Assembly (NCBI RefSeq): GCF_932526225.1
Contig: NC_064044.1
Coordinates: 8,792,801-8,856,800, forward strand
DNA: 64,000 bases
Direction: 5' to 3'
From: Nematostella vectensis
Lineage: Eukaryota; Cnidaria; Anthozoa; Actiniaria; Edwardsiidae
Notes under the pieces: generated by a model
The model's database searches: none
What the model saw: only the letters and a program-made list of their open reading frames with translations
Told to the model about the DNA's origin: nothing
Shown here: piece by piece, positions 45,328 through 57,258 of the stretch
Layout: every line of letters starts with the position of its first letter
Numbering within the stretch: position 1 is the first letter of the stretch
Program-made: the position numbers and the translations under genes

Positions 45328-46360
45328 AGCATTCGGGTTTTAGCAGAAATGTTTGATAAATTATGCTGTTTTTCGATCGCATTTCCGTGGATTGAAGTGA
45401 CAAAAATAACCATCTTGTGATAAATATAGTTATGACAAACGTATCTGATATACCATTATGTTATTCTCAAACAAATGAAAATGTTTGATTGGCGTATTCA
45501 ATACGAATATGAAAGTTAATCCAATCAAACACGAGGTTTTATCGAAGCCGGGTTGACAAAGTTTAAAATCAATGTGTGACCTTGCGTTACATGTTTAAAA
45601 TATACAAAACTTTTGTAAAACACAATTTGATTTGAAGCTTGATCTCATGATCAAAATATAATCCAATCAGATTTAACTTTCTAAAAATGTTGTGCATTGA
45701 TTGGCCAGCAATACGCATGCGCCTTTATTTAGATTACGTCACAACGGAGCAAAATTGTGCAACTGCCCAAAATATTTCAAGTCACGGCGTGCGACGCGAT
45801 TCTCGCTCTATGACTAGTCTTCCTGTTGGAAGGGAAAAAAATACGGTGTGATCTGCCTTCAATGAGGACAACAAACGTAGTAAGCCCAGAACTCTTCGTC
45901 TTTAACACCATAGTCCCAGATTAGTATTAGGCGGGTTTGAACGGCGATGAGAACCAAAGGATTGTGAAAGTCACATTTTGTGCTCATCTGAAAGCTGTGG
46001 TTTTATTTGGTTATCAGGAGCCGGTGAATTTAGCAGTGATCTATAGGCCTAGACCTATCGTCTTCCTTGTTTAGATCCCTCCTTTCTGTAGGGAGTAATG
46101 TAACGTATTTGTGACTGGTGTTCTTTATTCTACCCTTTTCAGTCGTTCGGCCATCGAGGACCCAGTTTTATGGAGTTTGTTATCGACAGTGGCGACTGGT
46201 GTCAAGCACAACACGAATAAGTCAGCGAAAAAGAGCTCTAAAGACTTTGAAATCCTATTGAATGGGGTAATTCGCCTGGAATTTTGATATTTTTTGGTTA
46301 AGTGATGGTTTCACGCCCTCTTGCTACTAAAGAATCATAGAGAATCGAAGAAACATAAAT

Positions 46361-49300
46361 ATGAAAATGCCGACCGGAGCTAATCGCGAGACTTCGTTCC
46401 ACGGACCTGGGGCAGTAATGCTGGAATACAAGTCGATGAAATTCCTCATAACTGACCGCCCAACTAACTCAACACTCCCACAGTATATTCAGGTAACTAT
46501 CAACCTCTCGCATTAAACGTTAGTATCTTGAACGTTTTAAGAGATTGTTTGTCAATTCTTCGATACAGGACTTGAAGAAATACGACGCACACACGGTTGT
46601 ACGTGTTTGCGAACCGACATACAACACGGAAACATTGTCAAAAGAAGGAATAATCGTGTTGGTAAGAATCCATACTTGTAACTTCTGTCGCTTGATTCTC
46701 ACATATACTACTCGTGCGAATATCGGATTTGTTTGGGAACGCTATTATAGCAACGTATTTGATACCTAACCACACTCGATGTGTTGTTTGAGTTTTGGGT
46801 TGGTCGAGCCGACTGCGCCTTTGGCTTTACTTTGTCATTTCGGGGTGTTGTCGACTACAATTCGATATCGCTTTAACTTGATTTTTCCCTGGAGTAAATA
46901 CTAATCTATATGATCGAGCAATAACAGTGGCAGGGTATTTAGAGAAATCCAGTCGTATATACTATAAGTTATTAAATTATTCGTAACTCGATTTATACTC
47001 CGCCATTGCATATCCCTATCGAGGTTCTCTTCCACTTTTGATAGGTAGATACGAAACGAATATTGTAAACAATCGCAGTGTCCCATTGCATTAGAACCCT
47101 AAGGAAATATGTGGCTCAGATTTAGAAACTTGCTTTTATTTCTCTGGTGGTGGTATAAGTTTGAATGAGTGCCGCATTGTGTATAGAAAACAAGAGGCCA
47201 TTGCCACCGAAAACTTGTTTAACCGGCTTCTAGGTTTGGCTATCTAGTAGTCAACAAATTCAAGAAAAGAGCGCTTAAAGATTTGATATTACAAACAGCA
47301 CAGATGTCCTGCACATATGTGTAATAAATAGGCACATATAAAATTCTATTTAGGTGAAACTTACAAACTTGATCTTTATTCAAATCGAAGCTATGTTTTG
47401 CATTGTAAAAAATTGTATCACACTATTACATGCCAAATCTAAAATTGAAATATTACTTATAAGGCCCTAGATATTAAGAAATTTTGCAAATATATAGAAA
47501 ACGCGTGATATATAGAAATCACGTGTGGTAGCATAATTATTTATTTCTGTGCCAATTTTCTAAGCAATAACCTTCAATAAATTGTATGCAAATATTTATT
47601 GATCTTGGCCTTTCGGGTTTCTTAGGTGATGAGGCAATGAAATTGAAATGCTTTTGAAAATTTTAATGCAAGTAGAAAAGTGTGTTATTCTATCCCTAAC
47701 TTGTAGTTTCTGTTTTAATGAAACAGGAACTGTTTCTGTTTGGGCTACAAAGCAGCTTTAACAGCAGGCGCTGCTGCCTGAACTTTTGTTTTTATTGTCA
47801 CTCAAAATGAAGATGGCTCACGTTTTTTAGCATAAACAGATTTTCAAAGGAATGCTCGAGGGACTCCTAGTTTTTCCTACTCATTCCAGCCATACCTACC
47901 CTGTCAATTCGGATTTTTTTCTCTACTAATTTCAGAACAACCCTATCTTGCTGTTTGAATGTGTTGATATGTAGTCTTTCATCAAACATTCTGATTATGA
48001 GGATAATATGTCCAGGCAAATCCCCATTTGATGAGTAAATTGTAAATATTATAAATGTTTTTTTTCTGTAGGAATTTAAAACCTACGCCATGGGCTTTGT
48101 CAACACTTTTCTTTTTCGTGTTCTCATTCTTTTGTGAAGCTACAGTATCACCCCTTGAAAGGTCAAACAATTCATTGACGCAAATAAATTAACATGGTCG
48201 AGCAGGTTTATTCTGTATTTTAGGAACTTATATGCTATATTAACCTTTTTTTGGCAATCTGCCTCTGAGTGTTTATTCTAGGGATGTTTGATAGGTTTTT
48301 ATGGCCCTACTATGCTCATAGAGCTATTTATCTGCTTGTCAGAACTTTGACATAATACTTGAACCTGTATTGTATACTTGTAAAATAGATGTTGGAACTG
48401 TATTCAAATTATTTCAATCACTGTATTGTGTCCATCTGTGCTCACAGCTTTTCCATTTAAATAGGAGATTTTAAGTATAAGTGCCATAAATTGTTTTTAA
48501 CTTTTGGGCATATCAATTCATTCAGCTGCCATACTTCCTTTTTAAAAAAACTATTTTTCCGCCATAAAACAACAGGAGCAAGGTGGCAAATTCACATTAA
48601 CCAGCTTAGGTGAAGTTTTTGAAAAACATTTGCCTAAATTCAGTACCTTAGCCTTACAACAAGTGCTTTTCTCCTAGGATTGGCCATTTGACGATGGCGC
48701 AGCACCTCCGAAACAACTCGTTGAAGACTGGTTAAAGTTGCTAAAGGGCAAATTTAAGGAGAGGCCTGGTTCATGTGTAGCAGTCCACTGTGTGGCAGGC
48801 CTTGGTCGAGCACCAGTCTTAGTTGCACTGGCTTTAATTGAGAGTGGAATGAAGTATGAAGATGCTGTAGAGTTTATTAGAAGGTAGGGATGATTTTAAC
48901 AAGCTAAAACAATTGAGAAGCTCATCACCCTGCAGCTGGAATGCTGAATTATGAGGGCACGGATACAACATGGTTGGGTGGAAGGCATAGCAAGCACTTC
49001 AGACAGCCAACATAAAGGCCTTGCTAAACATTTAAACATGTTTGTCAAACATTGCGTTTGACACAAACGTTTGTATGTTTAGACACCCACAAAACATGGC
49101 TTCCACAACACGTACAGATGTTTGAATGAGATGAAACATTTTCATCAAACATTTGCGCAAATTTTTTATTGTTTAGCTATTCATCAAACAAAACATTGCA
49201 CACGCTTTGTGCTTTTATCCAATTACAGCTTGAATTCCCATGGGCGTCACTTTGATCTCTTGTGTAATCATTATGGAAACTGCACGTTCTCAAGCTTTAT

Positions 49301-50117
49301 GAAAATGTTTTTGGGTTTAGCCACCTCCCAAAACATGCTCGCACGAGAGTTCGATTTCAATGTTTGAACACATGTTTGAATGTTTAGCCAGGCCTTAAGA
49401 CTCATGTCTGACCATGGAACACAGCTTAGATAAAAAAAGGCTTTTGGGGACGGAGGAAAGCCAGGGAAAAACCCTCAGAGCAATGGAGAAAACCAACAAA
49501 CTCAACCAACTGTGGAATTGGGAGTCAAACCTGGGACTCAGTGTTACATGGCACATGCATTGCTCTGCCAACCGTGCCACTGATGTTCTCAGGTTTGGGT
49601 ATTTGGAAAACACATAGACAGATTGTAAGTTAGTGTGGTAATAAGTGTAGTACCTAAGGTAACTTAAAATGTTGTAAGGTGAATTTAAATGAAAATCCCT
49701 CATATCCCTGTTTTTTACATACCAAGGAACCTACAATATTAGGTCCACAGAGCTGTAGCAGCCTAGAAATATTGGGAGGGGGGGCATGATATTGAAACAT
49801 TAAGAAAATATTGATGACACAGCCACACCCCTACTGGGCATTTCCTTAAATTTTTTTAGAAATTGGGGGTCTTCTGCCCCACCCCCTGCTACGGCCCTGA
49901 CACAACACTATAATTGATGAATTTTTACTTGTTTAGTCTACTTTAAAGTGGCATACAGTACATGTAGCAACTAGTTTTCTTAATGTTTTGTCCCATTTAC
50001 CTTCACAGGAAGCGCAGGGGTGCAATCAATGCCAAACAACTGTCCTACCTGGAAAGATACAAGCCAACTAAACTACTGAAAGAAAAAGACGGAGGACCAA
50101 ATTGTGTAATTCAATGA
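46361..50117 (+). CDS. PTP4A: Protein tyrosine phosphatase type IVA (PRL), complete, 179 aa
   Basis: Small prenylated dual-specificity-type phosphatase of the PRL family, acting at plasma and endosomal membranes and binding CNNM magnesium transporters in other animals. Four coding exons: 46361-46492, 46569-46661, 48678-48883, 50009-50117 (stop TGA). The P-loop HCVAGLGR gives catalytic C113 and R119. The WPFDDG loop carries the general acid D81. C58 is the redox cysteine partner in VRVCEPTY. The C-terminus is a CAAX box, CVIQ (C176), expected to be farnesylated; human PRLs have CCIQ, CCVQ or CCVM. A short polybasic region precedes it (KLLKEKDGG), weaker than in vertebrates. The start ATG 46361 is preceded by AAAT; an in-frame ATG follows two codons later. 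Intron 2 (2 kb) has no recognised element. Confidence 0.96.
49016..49395. mobile_element. MITE copy 2, complete: AGGCCTKGCTAAACAT termini and TAA target duplication
   Basis: The left end AGGCCTTGCTAAACATT and right end (reverse complement AGGCCTGGCTAAACATTC) continue as inverted repeats through AAACATG...CAAACATTG, about 38 bp with small gaps. TAA flanks both sides (49013-49015, 49396-49398), a PIF/Harbinger-like signature. No transposase. Lies in PTP4A intron 3. Confidence 0.88.
49430..49585 (-). mobile_element. tRNA-derived SINE
   Basis: Read on the minus strand, a Pol III A-box-like TGGCACGGTTGGCAG (49565-49579) is followed about 35 bp later by a B-box GGTTTGACTCC (49521-49531). A non-tRNA body then contains GTTGGTTTTCTCC and CCCTGGCTTTCCTCCGTCC and ends in an AAAAGCCTTTTTTT tail. 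This layout is that of a tRNA-headed SINE; the family is not identified. Confidence 0.65.
49748..49899. mobile_element. MITE-like element, CAGRGCYGTAGCA termini, copy 1
   Basis: The left end CAGAGCTGTAGCAGCC and right end (reverse complement CAGGGCCGTAGCAGGGG) are inverted repeats, with a Pu/Py-rich interior containing GATATTGAAACATTAAG. Related to 50769-50932. Confidence 0.7.
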
Positions 50118-50768
50118 ACATCAAGATTGCAAGTTTGACAGGAAAGGTTACAGGAGGCTCTGACAATGCCTGAACTGCTGCTTGCTTCATGGATTGTAGT
50201 GTACTATGTACACTGTTTACCATCACTGTGGAAGCTGTTGAAATCAGAGAATAATAAGAAATGGTAGGCTTGATCCAGTGTCCAATTTTAACTCATGTTT
50301 ACTGTAAAAAAATTCAGGGAGGTATCTTAGATAAGCTTGGGTTAAGAATGAAACCAACCAGTAGAAGATTAGTTGTACTATGTCTCTCGAAGAAACTTTC
50401 TCACATCATTCTGTATATTTTCAATATTTCCCACTTTCTTATAAATTGATATGCTGCAAGTTATTTAGTTATCAAATGAAGATGTAGACTGCATCCATGT
50501 CAGGATGAGTCTTATGAATGGGTGGATGTTACTTCTTTCCGACCAGCTTTTCCTTTATTATGTAACCAAATGCAATTTAATGCATGCTGGTGATCTTGAC
50601 AATTTTTGGGAGTAAGGAAGCAAGAAATGTACTATCTGATTGACATGAACTTCACTAGCCAACAAGCAAGGCAAATAAATGTACTATCTGAATGACATTA
50701 ACTTCACTGGCCAACCAGTTGCGCAAAGAAATGCTTGAGTGTACATCAAAGCCAACGGAATCCTCCTA

Positions 50769-50932
50769 CAGGGCCGTAGCAAGGGGTGGGGCACTGGGGG
50801 CAGGTGCCCCCCAATTTTATTAAAAATTCTAACAAAATGACCAGTAGGGACTTGGCTGTGTCCCCAATTTTGTTTAATGTTTCTGTATTGTGCCCCATCC
50901 CCCCCAATCTAACGTGACCTGCTACAGCTCTG
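50769..50932. mobile_element. MITE-like element, CAGGGCCGTAGCA termini, copy 2
   Basis: The left end CAGGGCCGTAGCAAGGGG and right end (reverse complement CAGAGCTGTAGCAGG) are inverted repeats. The interior reads as G/C-rich flanks around AT-rich core, with no coding sequence. Confidence 0.7.
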
Positions 50933-51268
50933 TCCTAGCTTTGAAGTTTCTCTCAGTCAAAGTAGTGATTTACACAAGCTGATTGACAAACTTTTCAAAC
51001 TTTGTCTTGGTGGCCAGAGTAGTGTGTCACACTTATAACTGTTTGGATGTCGCAATTCAAGCTTTGCCAGATTTTCCATATACTCTTGGCTGAAGGATTT
51101 TTTTCATTCCTGATTCAAATACAATCACATATGCATTACCTTTTCAGGAGAGATGATTTTTTTAGCTCATAAAATATGCTGAAATATTCTTTTGCTCTTT
51201 TAAGTATGCTGTATATTATTTGAGATATTTCATTTATCCAAAAGATTGGTATGTAATCTTTTTTTACA

Positions 51269-51274
51269 AATAAA
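51269..51274 (+). terminator. Candidate PTP4A polyadenylation signal
   Basis: AATAAA in plus orientation about 1.15 kb past the PTP4A stop; an alternative lies at about 51400. Which is used cannot be told from sequence. Confidence 0.35.
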
Positions 51275-52616
51275 GAAAAGCAGTATCAGAGCTTATTACC
51301 CATGCAGATTAGTTCTCAACAATGGCACTGAAGATTCCATCAAATAATTAATATTACAGTAAATTAAATTTTACGTCAACTTTTCTCCCTCAAAGGTTGA
51401 ATAAAGTAATCTTGATTTTGTTAGAATTTACAGTCTAGGATATGATTTCATAGAGATAGAACATTAGACTTCATAGAGATAGAACATTAGACAAAAAGTG
51501 GAATATGCAATGGGAAAAAGTAAGCTGCAACAGTGGTAAAATTGAATAGAATTCAGTATTAAAATGGAGGGTTTTGAGGTAGCAGTATTTTCAAACCCTA
51601 TAGGTTACAAACATGGTAGACAGCAGTAAAATCAGCAGTGTAGTATGAGTAAATAGTCTTGGAACACTTAGCATAATATACAATCAAAGTTGTCGATTAC
51701 TAAATGTGTTAAATGTGATAAAAATTAATGTAATATTATGCAATTTAGTCTCCACAACTTTTGGTTCCATGACTTTTATGTCTCTGTATAAATAAAGTCC
51801 ATTTGCCCAACTTGCATTGCAAGTGTCATTTTGAATCTCATTTGCATAGGGTTACATAGCCTACAAAACCATGTAAGCTGGATCAATGGACTTAAAGCTT
51901 GCAGGCTAGATAGAATGTCAGTCTTAATAGTCACTGCACCATAACTCAAAGCAGAAACAAGATCAGGATTTTTAATGTTTTGCAACTCTAAGACATAGAA
52001 AAACATAGACACCAATCTGAGATATACACAAATCAAATCCTTTCTCTCTGCCAAACCCCCCTCAAAGGATTGGCCTCTTTATTTCCTTAGTTTGCAAAAT
52101 ACTCAAAATCAAAGTTACAGGATAACTGGTGTAAACAAAAATCGAAACCATTTTTGTAGACCAAACTATCTTTATGTAATATGTATTAATTTATTGGAAT
52201 CACCAAATGGGAAATCAATAAAGAGCTCTGACACATGGCATAACTTTGTTTCCTTTTTTAACTTAAATGAATAAAAAATGCAGCTATTTTTATACCATCT
52301 CGGGTGTTTTTAAAGACTGCCCAAGGTCTGAACACCCAATTTTAAAGGAAAATTACAACCATAATATCTTATGCCCACCATTACATGAACATAAGTACAT
52401 AGCCAGGATTTTGTAACAGAGAGGAATAGATATCATGAGTGAAACATCTACAATTTCATTTGGAAAATATAGCTTTTTGGTGGGTAAGGTATAATGAACA
52501 ATTGTCAACACATCTAGGGATGTGAATCATTTCATTAACATGTCGTAACCAAAAACGAGGCGGGACATGTCAATCATCACATGACCATGGCACCATATTC
52601 AGTAGTGTCACTCATC

Positions 52617-52707
52617 ACATAAATATGATGTCGTATCCAGGTGGGAGATGACAGTCGTATTACATGAACATGTCGTCATAACCAGGGGGTGGGAGGTGAC
52701 AGTCGTA
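52617..52707. repeat. Tandem copies of the PSMF1 terminal coding end and stop
   Basis: The 48-bp unit holding the last codons of PSMF1 (CACCTCCCACCTCCTGGTTA, ACGACATGTTCATG, TAA on the minus strand) is repeated immediately downstream. One close copy has its stop at 52660-52662, and one has decayed at about 52617-52650. Confidence 0.88.
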
Positions 52708-52854
52708 TTACATGAACATGTCGTCATAACCAGGAGGTGGGAGGTGATCAGGATCTGGCCTGCAAAAGATGGCACATAACACAGTAGCTTCCTTCAAAAC
52801 TTATCCTTGCCTAATATATAGTCAGGGTTGTCCCTATTATTGGCAACAAGAACC

Positions 52855-52885
<31 letters not shown>

Positions 52886-55800
52886 ATAGCTTAAGCAGTA
52901 TGTTTCTACCTAAGTCTGGGTCATGTCTAGCATTTGAAAAGTGCTCCCATCCCCTCTCACAAAAAAGAAGAAGTATGTTTCTACTATAAACAACAAAGAC
53001 ATTCCAGAAAAATATGAGACCAATTCAACTGGCCGCAAGAAAATACAGAGTATGTATAAAATCTGTTACTGAGAAGAGCTTACTGCACTCACCCAGCAAA
53101 GCGTCCTGGAGGGTTGCCTGGTCGTGCCCCCACCTCACCATCAGGGGGTATGGGACCAAAAGGATCAAACCTTGCACCAGGTGGGACGGAACCTCTAGGC
53201 AATAGAAAAAAAAATGTTTTTGAAAATTCCTGCAAGTTCTTATGTTTTAAAACTGCATAAATGAAATGTGGGCTCTTGCAAGTAATGGTTTACATTTCCT
53301 GTATCAGGAATATCTAGAATTTGGGTATTGGGTTGATCCACCCTTTCTTTTATATTATCTTCTATCATATTCACTCAGAAAGGGCATAGTTCTGTACCCC
53401 AATGCACAGTATATCTAAATTTAATAGGCAACTGATTGCCTAAAGTCCTTCATCACAAATACAATTTTTTTTTGTTAGGTGAATGAAGTGCTACTCTACA
53501 AACTTTCATAGAAATTGTGCTGACTCCTTGCTCTCCCTGTGAGGACCCCCTTGGCTAGGGTATCCATCAAAAAGTGGCACATTTAAGCAAATCCTTGATA
53601 TGGCCTGCCTACTCCCTAGTTTTTGGGTTGTTGTGCCCCTCATAATCAATTTTCCATGAAGTCACCTTCACATCACCTTGGAATCTGTCCTGGAGGATTT
53701 GGGCCAGTCGGGCCACCAGGAACTCTGGGAAACCTGCCAGTTCTGAATGGATCCATTAGCATACCACCTCCCCTATCATAAAAATAAAGTACAACACAGT
53801 CCTTAGATTGTCCTGATTCAAGACAGACAATGATGATACTTTTTTAAGAGGGTACCATAAATGACCTAATAAACGCCTGGGCGTTTATTAAATTTCGATG
53901 GTCCGAGGGGGGCTTTCATTAGATAGGAGGTGTTTATTAGAAAGGGGCTTTCTTTACAAAATATAAAAATATAACAAATCCATTCAAGTGCAATGGGGTT
54001 CTAGTCTCAGCCAGGATCACTTTAAATTATAGCTTGCATAGCAAGCGTTTACCGTGCGAGGAATGCAATCATTTTGCGGTGCAAATATGCGGTAAACAGA
54101 AACGAGAAGTCTTGTTATTCCTGGATGCTATACTGAGGGACAAAATGAAAGAAAATTGCAGACATCCTAAGCAATGGGATCAGGAACGTTAGAGAGCAGT
54201 ACCCTCATTTTGAACTTGACATTGAACAAGACTCTACTCGCTTACCAGTGTTGATTAAGCAAGATGGCAATTAAATTATCATTTATATTTCCGGAATTTC
54301 TATGTTGATAGTTTTTAAGCTGGCAGGGAAGGGAGCGGGGGATGGGGGGGAAGGGGGGGGTATTAGAGAGGGGCGTTTATTACAAAATTGTAAGCTTAGG
54401 GGGGGGGCTTCATTAGATCAGAGGCATTCTTTAGATAGGGGGCGTTTATTAGGTCATTTACGGTAGGGAAATCTGAAGAAATCCAGCCAGAAATTCTGAA
54501 GGCTGGATACTAACTAGTTAGTAATGGGTGGGAAGGGAGGGTGAGGGTTTTAATTCTTTTTTCCCCCACAGGGGGAGGGGAAAGGCAAAAACCTACCCAG
54601 GGAAGCCTGGAGATCTGTCTCCTTCTCCGTATGGGAATGGTCCAACTGGAGGCGCCCTGTTAATTAGTAAAGGATTCAGATTCAGTCAGTTAAAGTTAAG
54701 GAAGTATAAAGTCATTTCTTACCATTCATCTCTGAAATCCGGAGGCCTCCTTGGTGGTAGTCTTAATGGGTCAGTCTCTAGCAGTCTGCTGGGGTTTCCT
54801 TGGCTAGGACAAAAGTTATCATTATTATTATTACTAAGCTTGCTGTCCACAGATGGGCATAGGAAAACAAAATACAGACAGAAGACAGACAGACAGCAGA
54901 CAGACAGACAGATGTATAAAAAGGGCATGAAAGACAGACAGATGGATAAAGGGCATAAAAGATAGACTGACAAATAGATATATTAAAACAGACAGATTGA
55001 CAGAGACATGCAGTGACACCAATTACACCATGAGCGAACCTAGGGGGGCCAAGCTAGTTGTGCCCCCCTCCCCACTTTTCCCAGATATTTTGTTAAAAAA
55101 TATGTAAAGATTTCCAGGAAAGAACAATTAGTCAAGCCCCCCTTTCATGAAATATTGACTTCAGCCTCCCCTTATTGGAGTTCCTTTGCTAATCATCCAG
55201 ATTAGGAGAGGAAGAAGGAATGGTGGAGGTACACTCTAGTATACCTTGGTTGTCGCCGTGATGTGTCTTGGTTGTTGGTATGACCATGGGCTTGGGTTCT
55301 AGGCTTAGTAAACTTATCTATGACATCCCTGCTAAGTTTTGCTCTCAGGTGATCAAACTGTTGAAAACACCTGGAAATAAATAAAAAAATATCATTTAAT
55401 GATGATAAAATAAATATATTTAAAGATGTTGGGAGACAGGACAAGGAAGAAATCATGACTCACTGATTGATGGAGGTGCTTGGCTGTGTCTGTAAGGTCG
55501 TATAATCCAGATCACCATCTGTAAAGTCATCAACATTTACAGTAATGTCATACATCTTCGACTCATCCTCTTCCTACAGAATAAAAACAACAATACAGAT
55601 TTATCATATTCTTAAAGAGAAAAAACAAAAACAGATAAAACCAGAGCAGATCAGGGGAGCATGGGAAGCCCCTTTAGGCTGACAAAAAAGTCATAAAAAG
55701 TAATTTCTTTAAGACCCTGTTCCCACGTATCCGTTTTCGTTTTCAAATGCAACCTTTTTGTTAGGGATACGGGTATCATCCACACATAAACGCGAAAAGG

Positions 55801-57258
55801 ATGACTGAAAATGGAACAATTTGAAAACAATCTCCAAAGTGGAAGAATTTGAAAACGATACCCTATCCGTGCCGTGGGGATGGACGAAAACAGAACCTGT
55901 TGAAAACGGTGCCGTGATTCACTTTGCACGCGCAATGTGAACAAGCAAAATAGTGGGTCTACGCATGGGCTGTAGAGCTTGTTATCATTTTCGTATTGTT
56001 TCTGCGTTTTCTTGGGGGCGGGTCGTATCAAAATAAAAACGCTTCAGGAAGCCGCGGATCTCTTTTAAAAAGGAACTAAAAGGTTGCATTTTCAAATGAA
56101 AACAGATACGTGGGGACAGGGTCTAAGGTGCATGCCCCTACCCATCCCTTTTGAAGCGTTTTTTAATAACAAAGTGCCCAGAAAATAGAGAAGTTAGATT
56201 TAACAACATAAATCGAAAAAGTATTACTTCGGAAGCACCATGATTGGTGCACAATTTATCAATAAAACTGCCTTCTTAGGTTTGTATCTATGTGTAACAA
56301 AAAATAATGACTTCCCCTGTCACTGAGCCTAATGCCAATTCAGCGAAAAGCTAAATCTGCCCCCATAGTATGGTAGACCTTTATATACTCTCACTTACCA
56401 AGAGATAGATAGCTAGTGCATTGCCAAGTTTGAGGATACTCAGTATGTATAATGGGCCTGTGTTGTGGTGCTTGTACTGTAAGGAGTATGAGTCATCTGA
56501 TTGGTTCCAGTCTGGAGGTAGCATCTCCCCAAAGTCAAATTCATCCGAAGGATTTCTCTGTATATTAAAGCAAGCTACTAAGGGATAGACCATAGATAAT
56601 CCAGAGGAAAGGCTTCAAGTGGCCATTTTAACTGCATGGTATAACTAGTTACATTGTGGCTAATATATTAGCCACATCTTTTTAAATGGGCAATAACCAC
56701 ATTATTCTGTATTCAATTACCATATCTGTGCTTGGGGGTACTGGTCCATCCCTTCCCTCTCAGATTATTATCTAATGGTCTGTCACCAAACAGTAGTAAT
56801 CAAGATGGACTGGTGAATCCAGACTTTTAAAAGGGTGGGCCAAATAAGAACATTAACACGATAAAGGGGTGGTTAATGGAAAGAATAACAAAACAAAACA
56901 AATATCAAAATGGATTCGCTCTTGATCAGGGGGACCTGAAATATCAAAATATATAAACCTTCTCAACTAAGTTATATGCAGCAAGGAATAATAGTCACTA
57001 ATCATTGCCCGTCTTGACTTGTGCGAAAGCAAAACATGTCAAGATATTTCAATCTTTGCAAAACACTTTCACTTTCATATCAGCTAAATATGTTGGTTTT
57101 TAAAAATAATCTTCCACCAATAAACTTACCTGATTACCCGAAGCAACGCATTTGAATTCCCTATCGAGCAGGCAAGCGTGTATTGCTACCACAACGGCGT
57201 CATATTTATTTCTTAGATGAATTATTTTCAAAAGATTTCTTAGCTTTGCTTCCGCCAT
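52708..57258 (-). CDS. PSMF1: Proteasome inhibitor/regulator PI31, complete, 304 aa
   Basis: Proteasome-binding regulator and dynein adaptor for proteasome transport in other animals. Nine exons: 57130-57258, 56399-56557, 55464-55573, 55245-55370, 54723-54803, 54597-54656, 53677-53772, 53093-53194, 52708-52759 (stop TAA). The N-terminal half is the FP-type domain (LPPDWNQSDDSYSLQYKHH, then a YDITVNVDD strand). The C-terminal half is the proline/glycine-rich unstructured tail with DPLRLPPRRPPD, MDPFRTGRFPRVPGG and GARFDPFGPIPP, ending DHLPPPGYDDMFM. The human homologue is 271 aa and ends DDMYL. The HbYX-like tail here has Phe in place of Tyr. Head-to-head with the CCDC73-like gene. Terminal codons are tandemly copied past the stop. 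Confidence 0.94.
53853..54465. mobile_element. 613-bp terminal-inverted-repeat element in PSMF1 intron 6
   Basis: The left end TACCATAAATGACCTAATAA and right end (reverse complement TACCGTAAATGACCTAATAA, continuing ACGCC) are near-perfect inverted repeats of about 25 bp. Several subterminal GTTTATTA/CATTAGAT motifs repeat inside, and there is a GGGG-rich segment. No transposase ORF, so non-autonomous. Confidence 0.88.
54856..55010. repeat. (GACA)n microsatellite, interrupted
   Basis: Interrupted GACAGACA tracts with embedded GGGCATGAAAGACAGACAGA duplications, in PSMF1 intron 4. Confidence 0.9.
55713..56123. mobile_element. 411-bp MITE with GACCCTGTYCCCACGTAT termini and TAA target duplication
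   Basis: The left end GACCCTGTTCCCACGTATCC and right end (reverse complement GACCCTGTCCCCACGTATCT) continue through TTTTCATTTGAAAATGCAACC-like arms for about 45 bp. TAA flanks both sides (55710-55712, 56124-56126), PIF/Harbinger-like. Lies in PSMF1 intron 2. Confidence 0.88.

Larger units (their letters stand above)
38716..46360. other. SLC25A16-PTP4A intergenic block without a recognised conserved gene
   Basis: 7.6 kb carrying a 412-bp direct duplication (40872, 42162), an MITE (41466-41752), G-rich minisatellites (42760-43035, 44475-44795), a diverged 300-bp duplication (43432, 44126), a long hairpin (44818-44940) and one 158-codon minus-strand ORF. 38716-40870 and 45340-46360 hold nothing I can name beyond probable promoter/5' UTR sequence of the flanking genes. 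Confidence 0.6.
50118..52707. other. PTP4A 3' UTR and convergent PTP4A-PSMF1 intergenic region
   Basis: Contains the PTP4A 3' UTR, an MITE-like element (50769-50932), AATAAA motifs on the plus strand near 51269 and 51400, minus-strand AATAAA motifs near 52078 and 52190 that could serve PSMF1, and partial repeats of the PSMF1 C-terminal codons at 52617-52707. A 92-codon minus ORF (51776-52054) has no recognised similarity. Confidence 0.55.

Noticed and set aside
51776-52054. 92-codon minus-strand ORF
   Set aside because: No family recognised, in the convergent 3' region and more likely UTR sequence.
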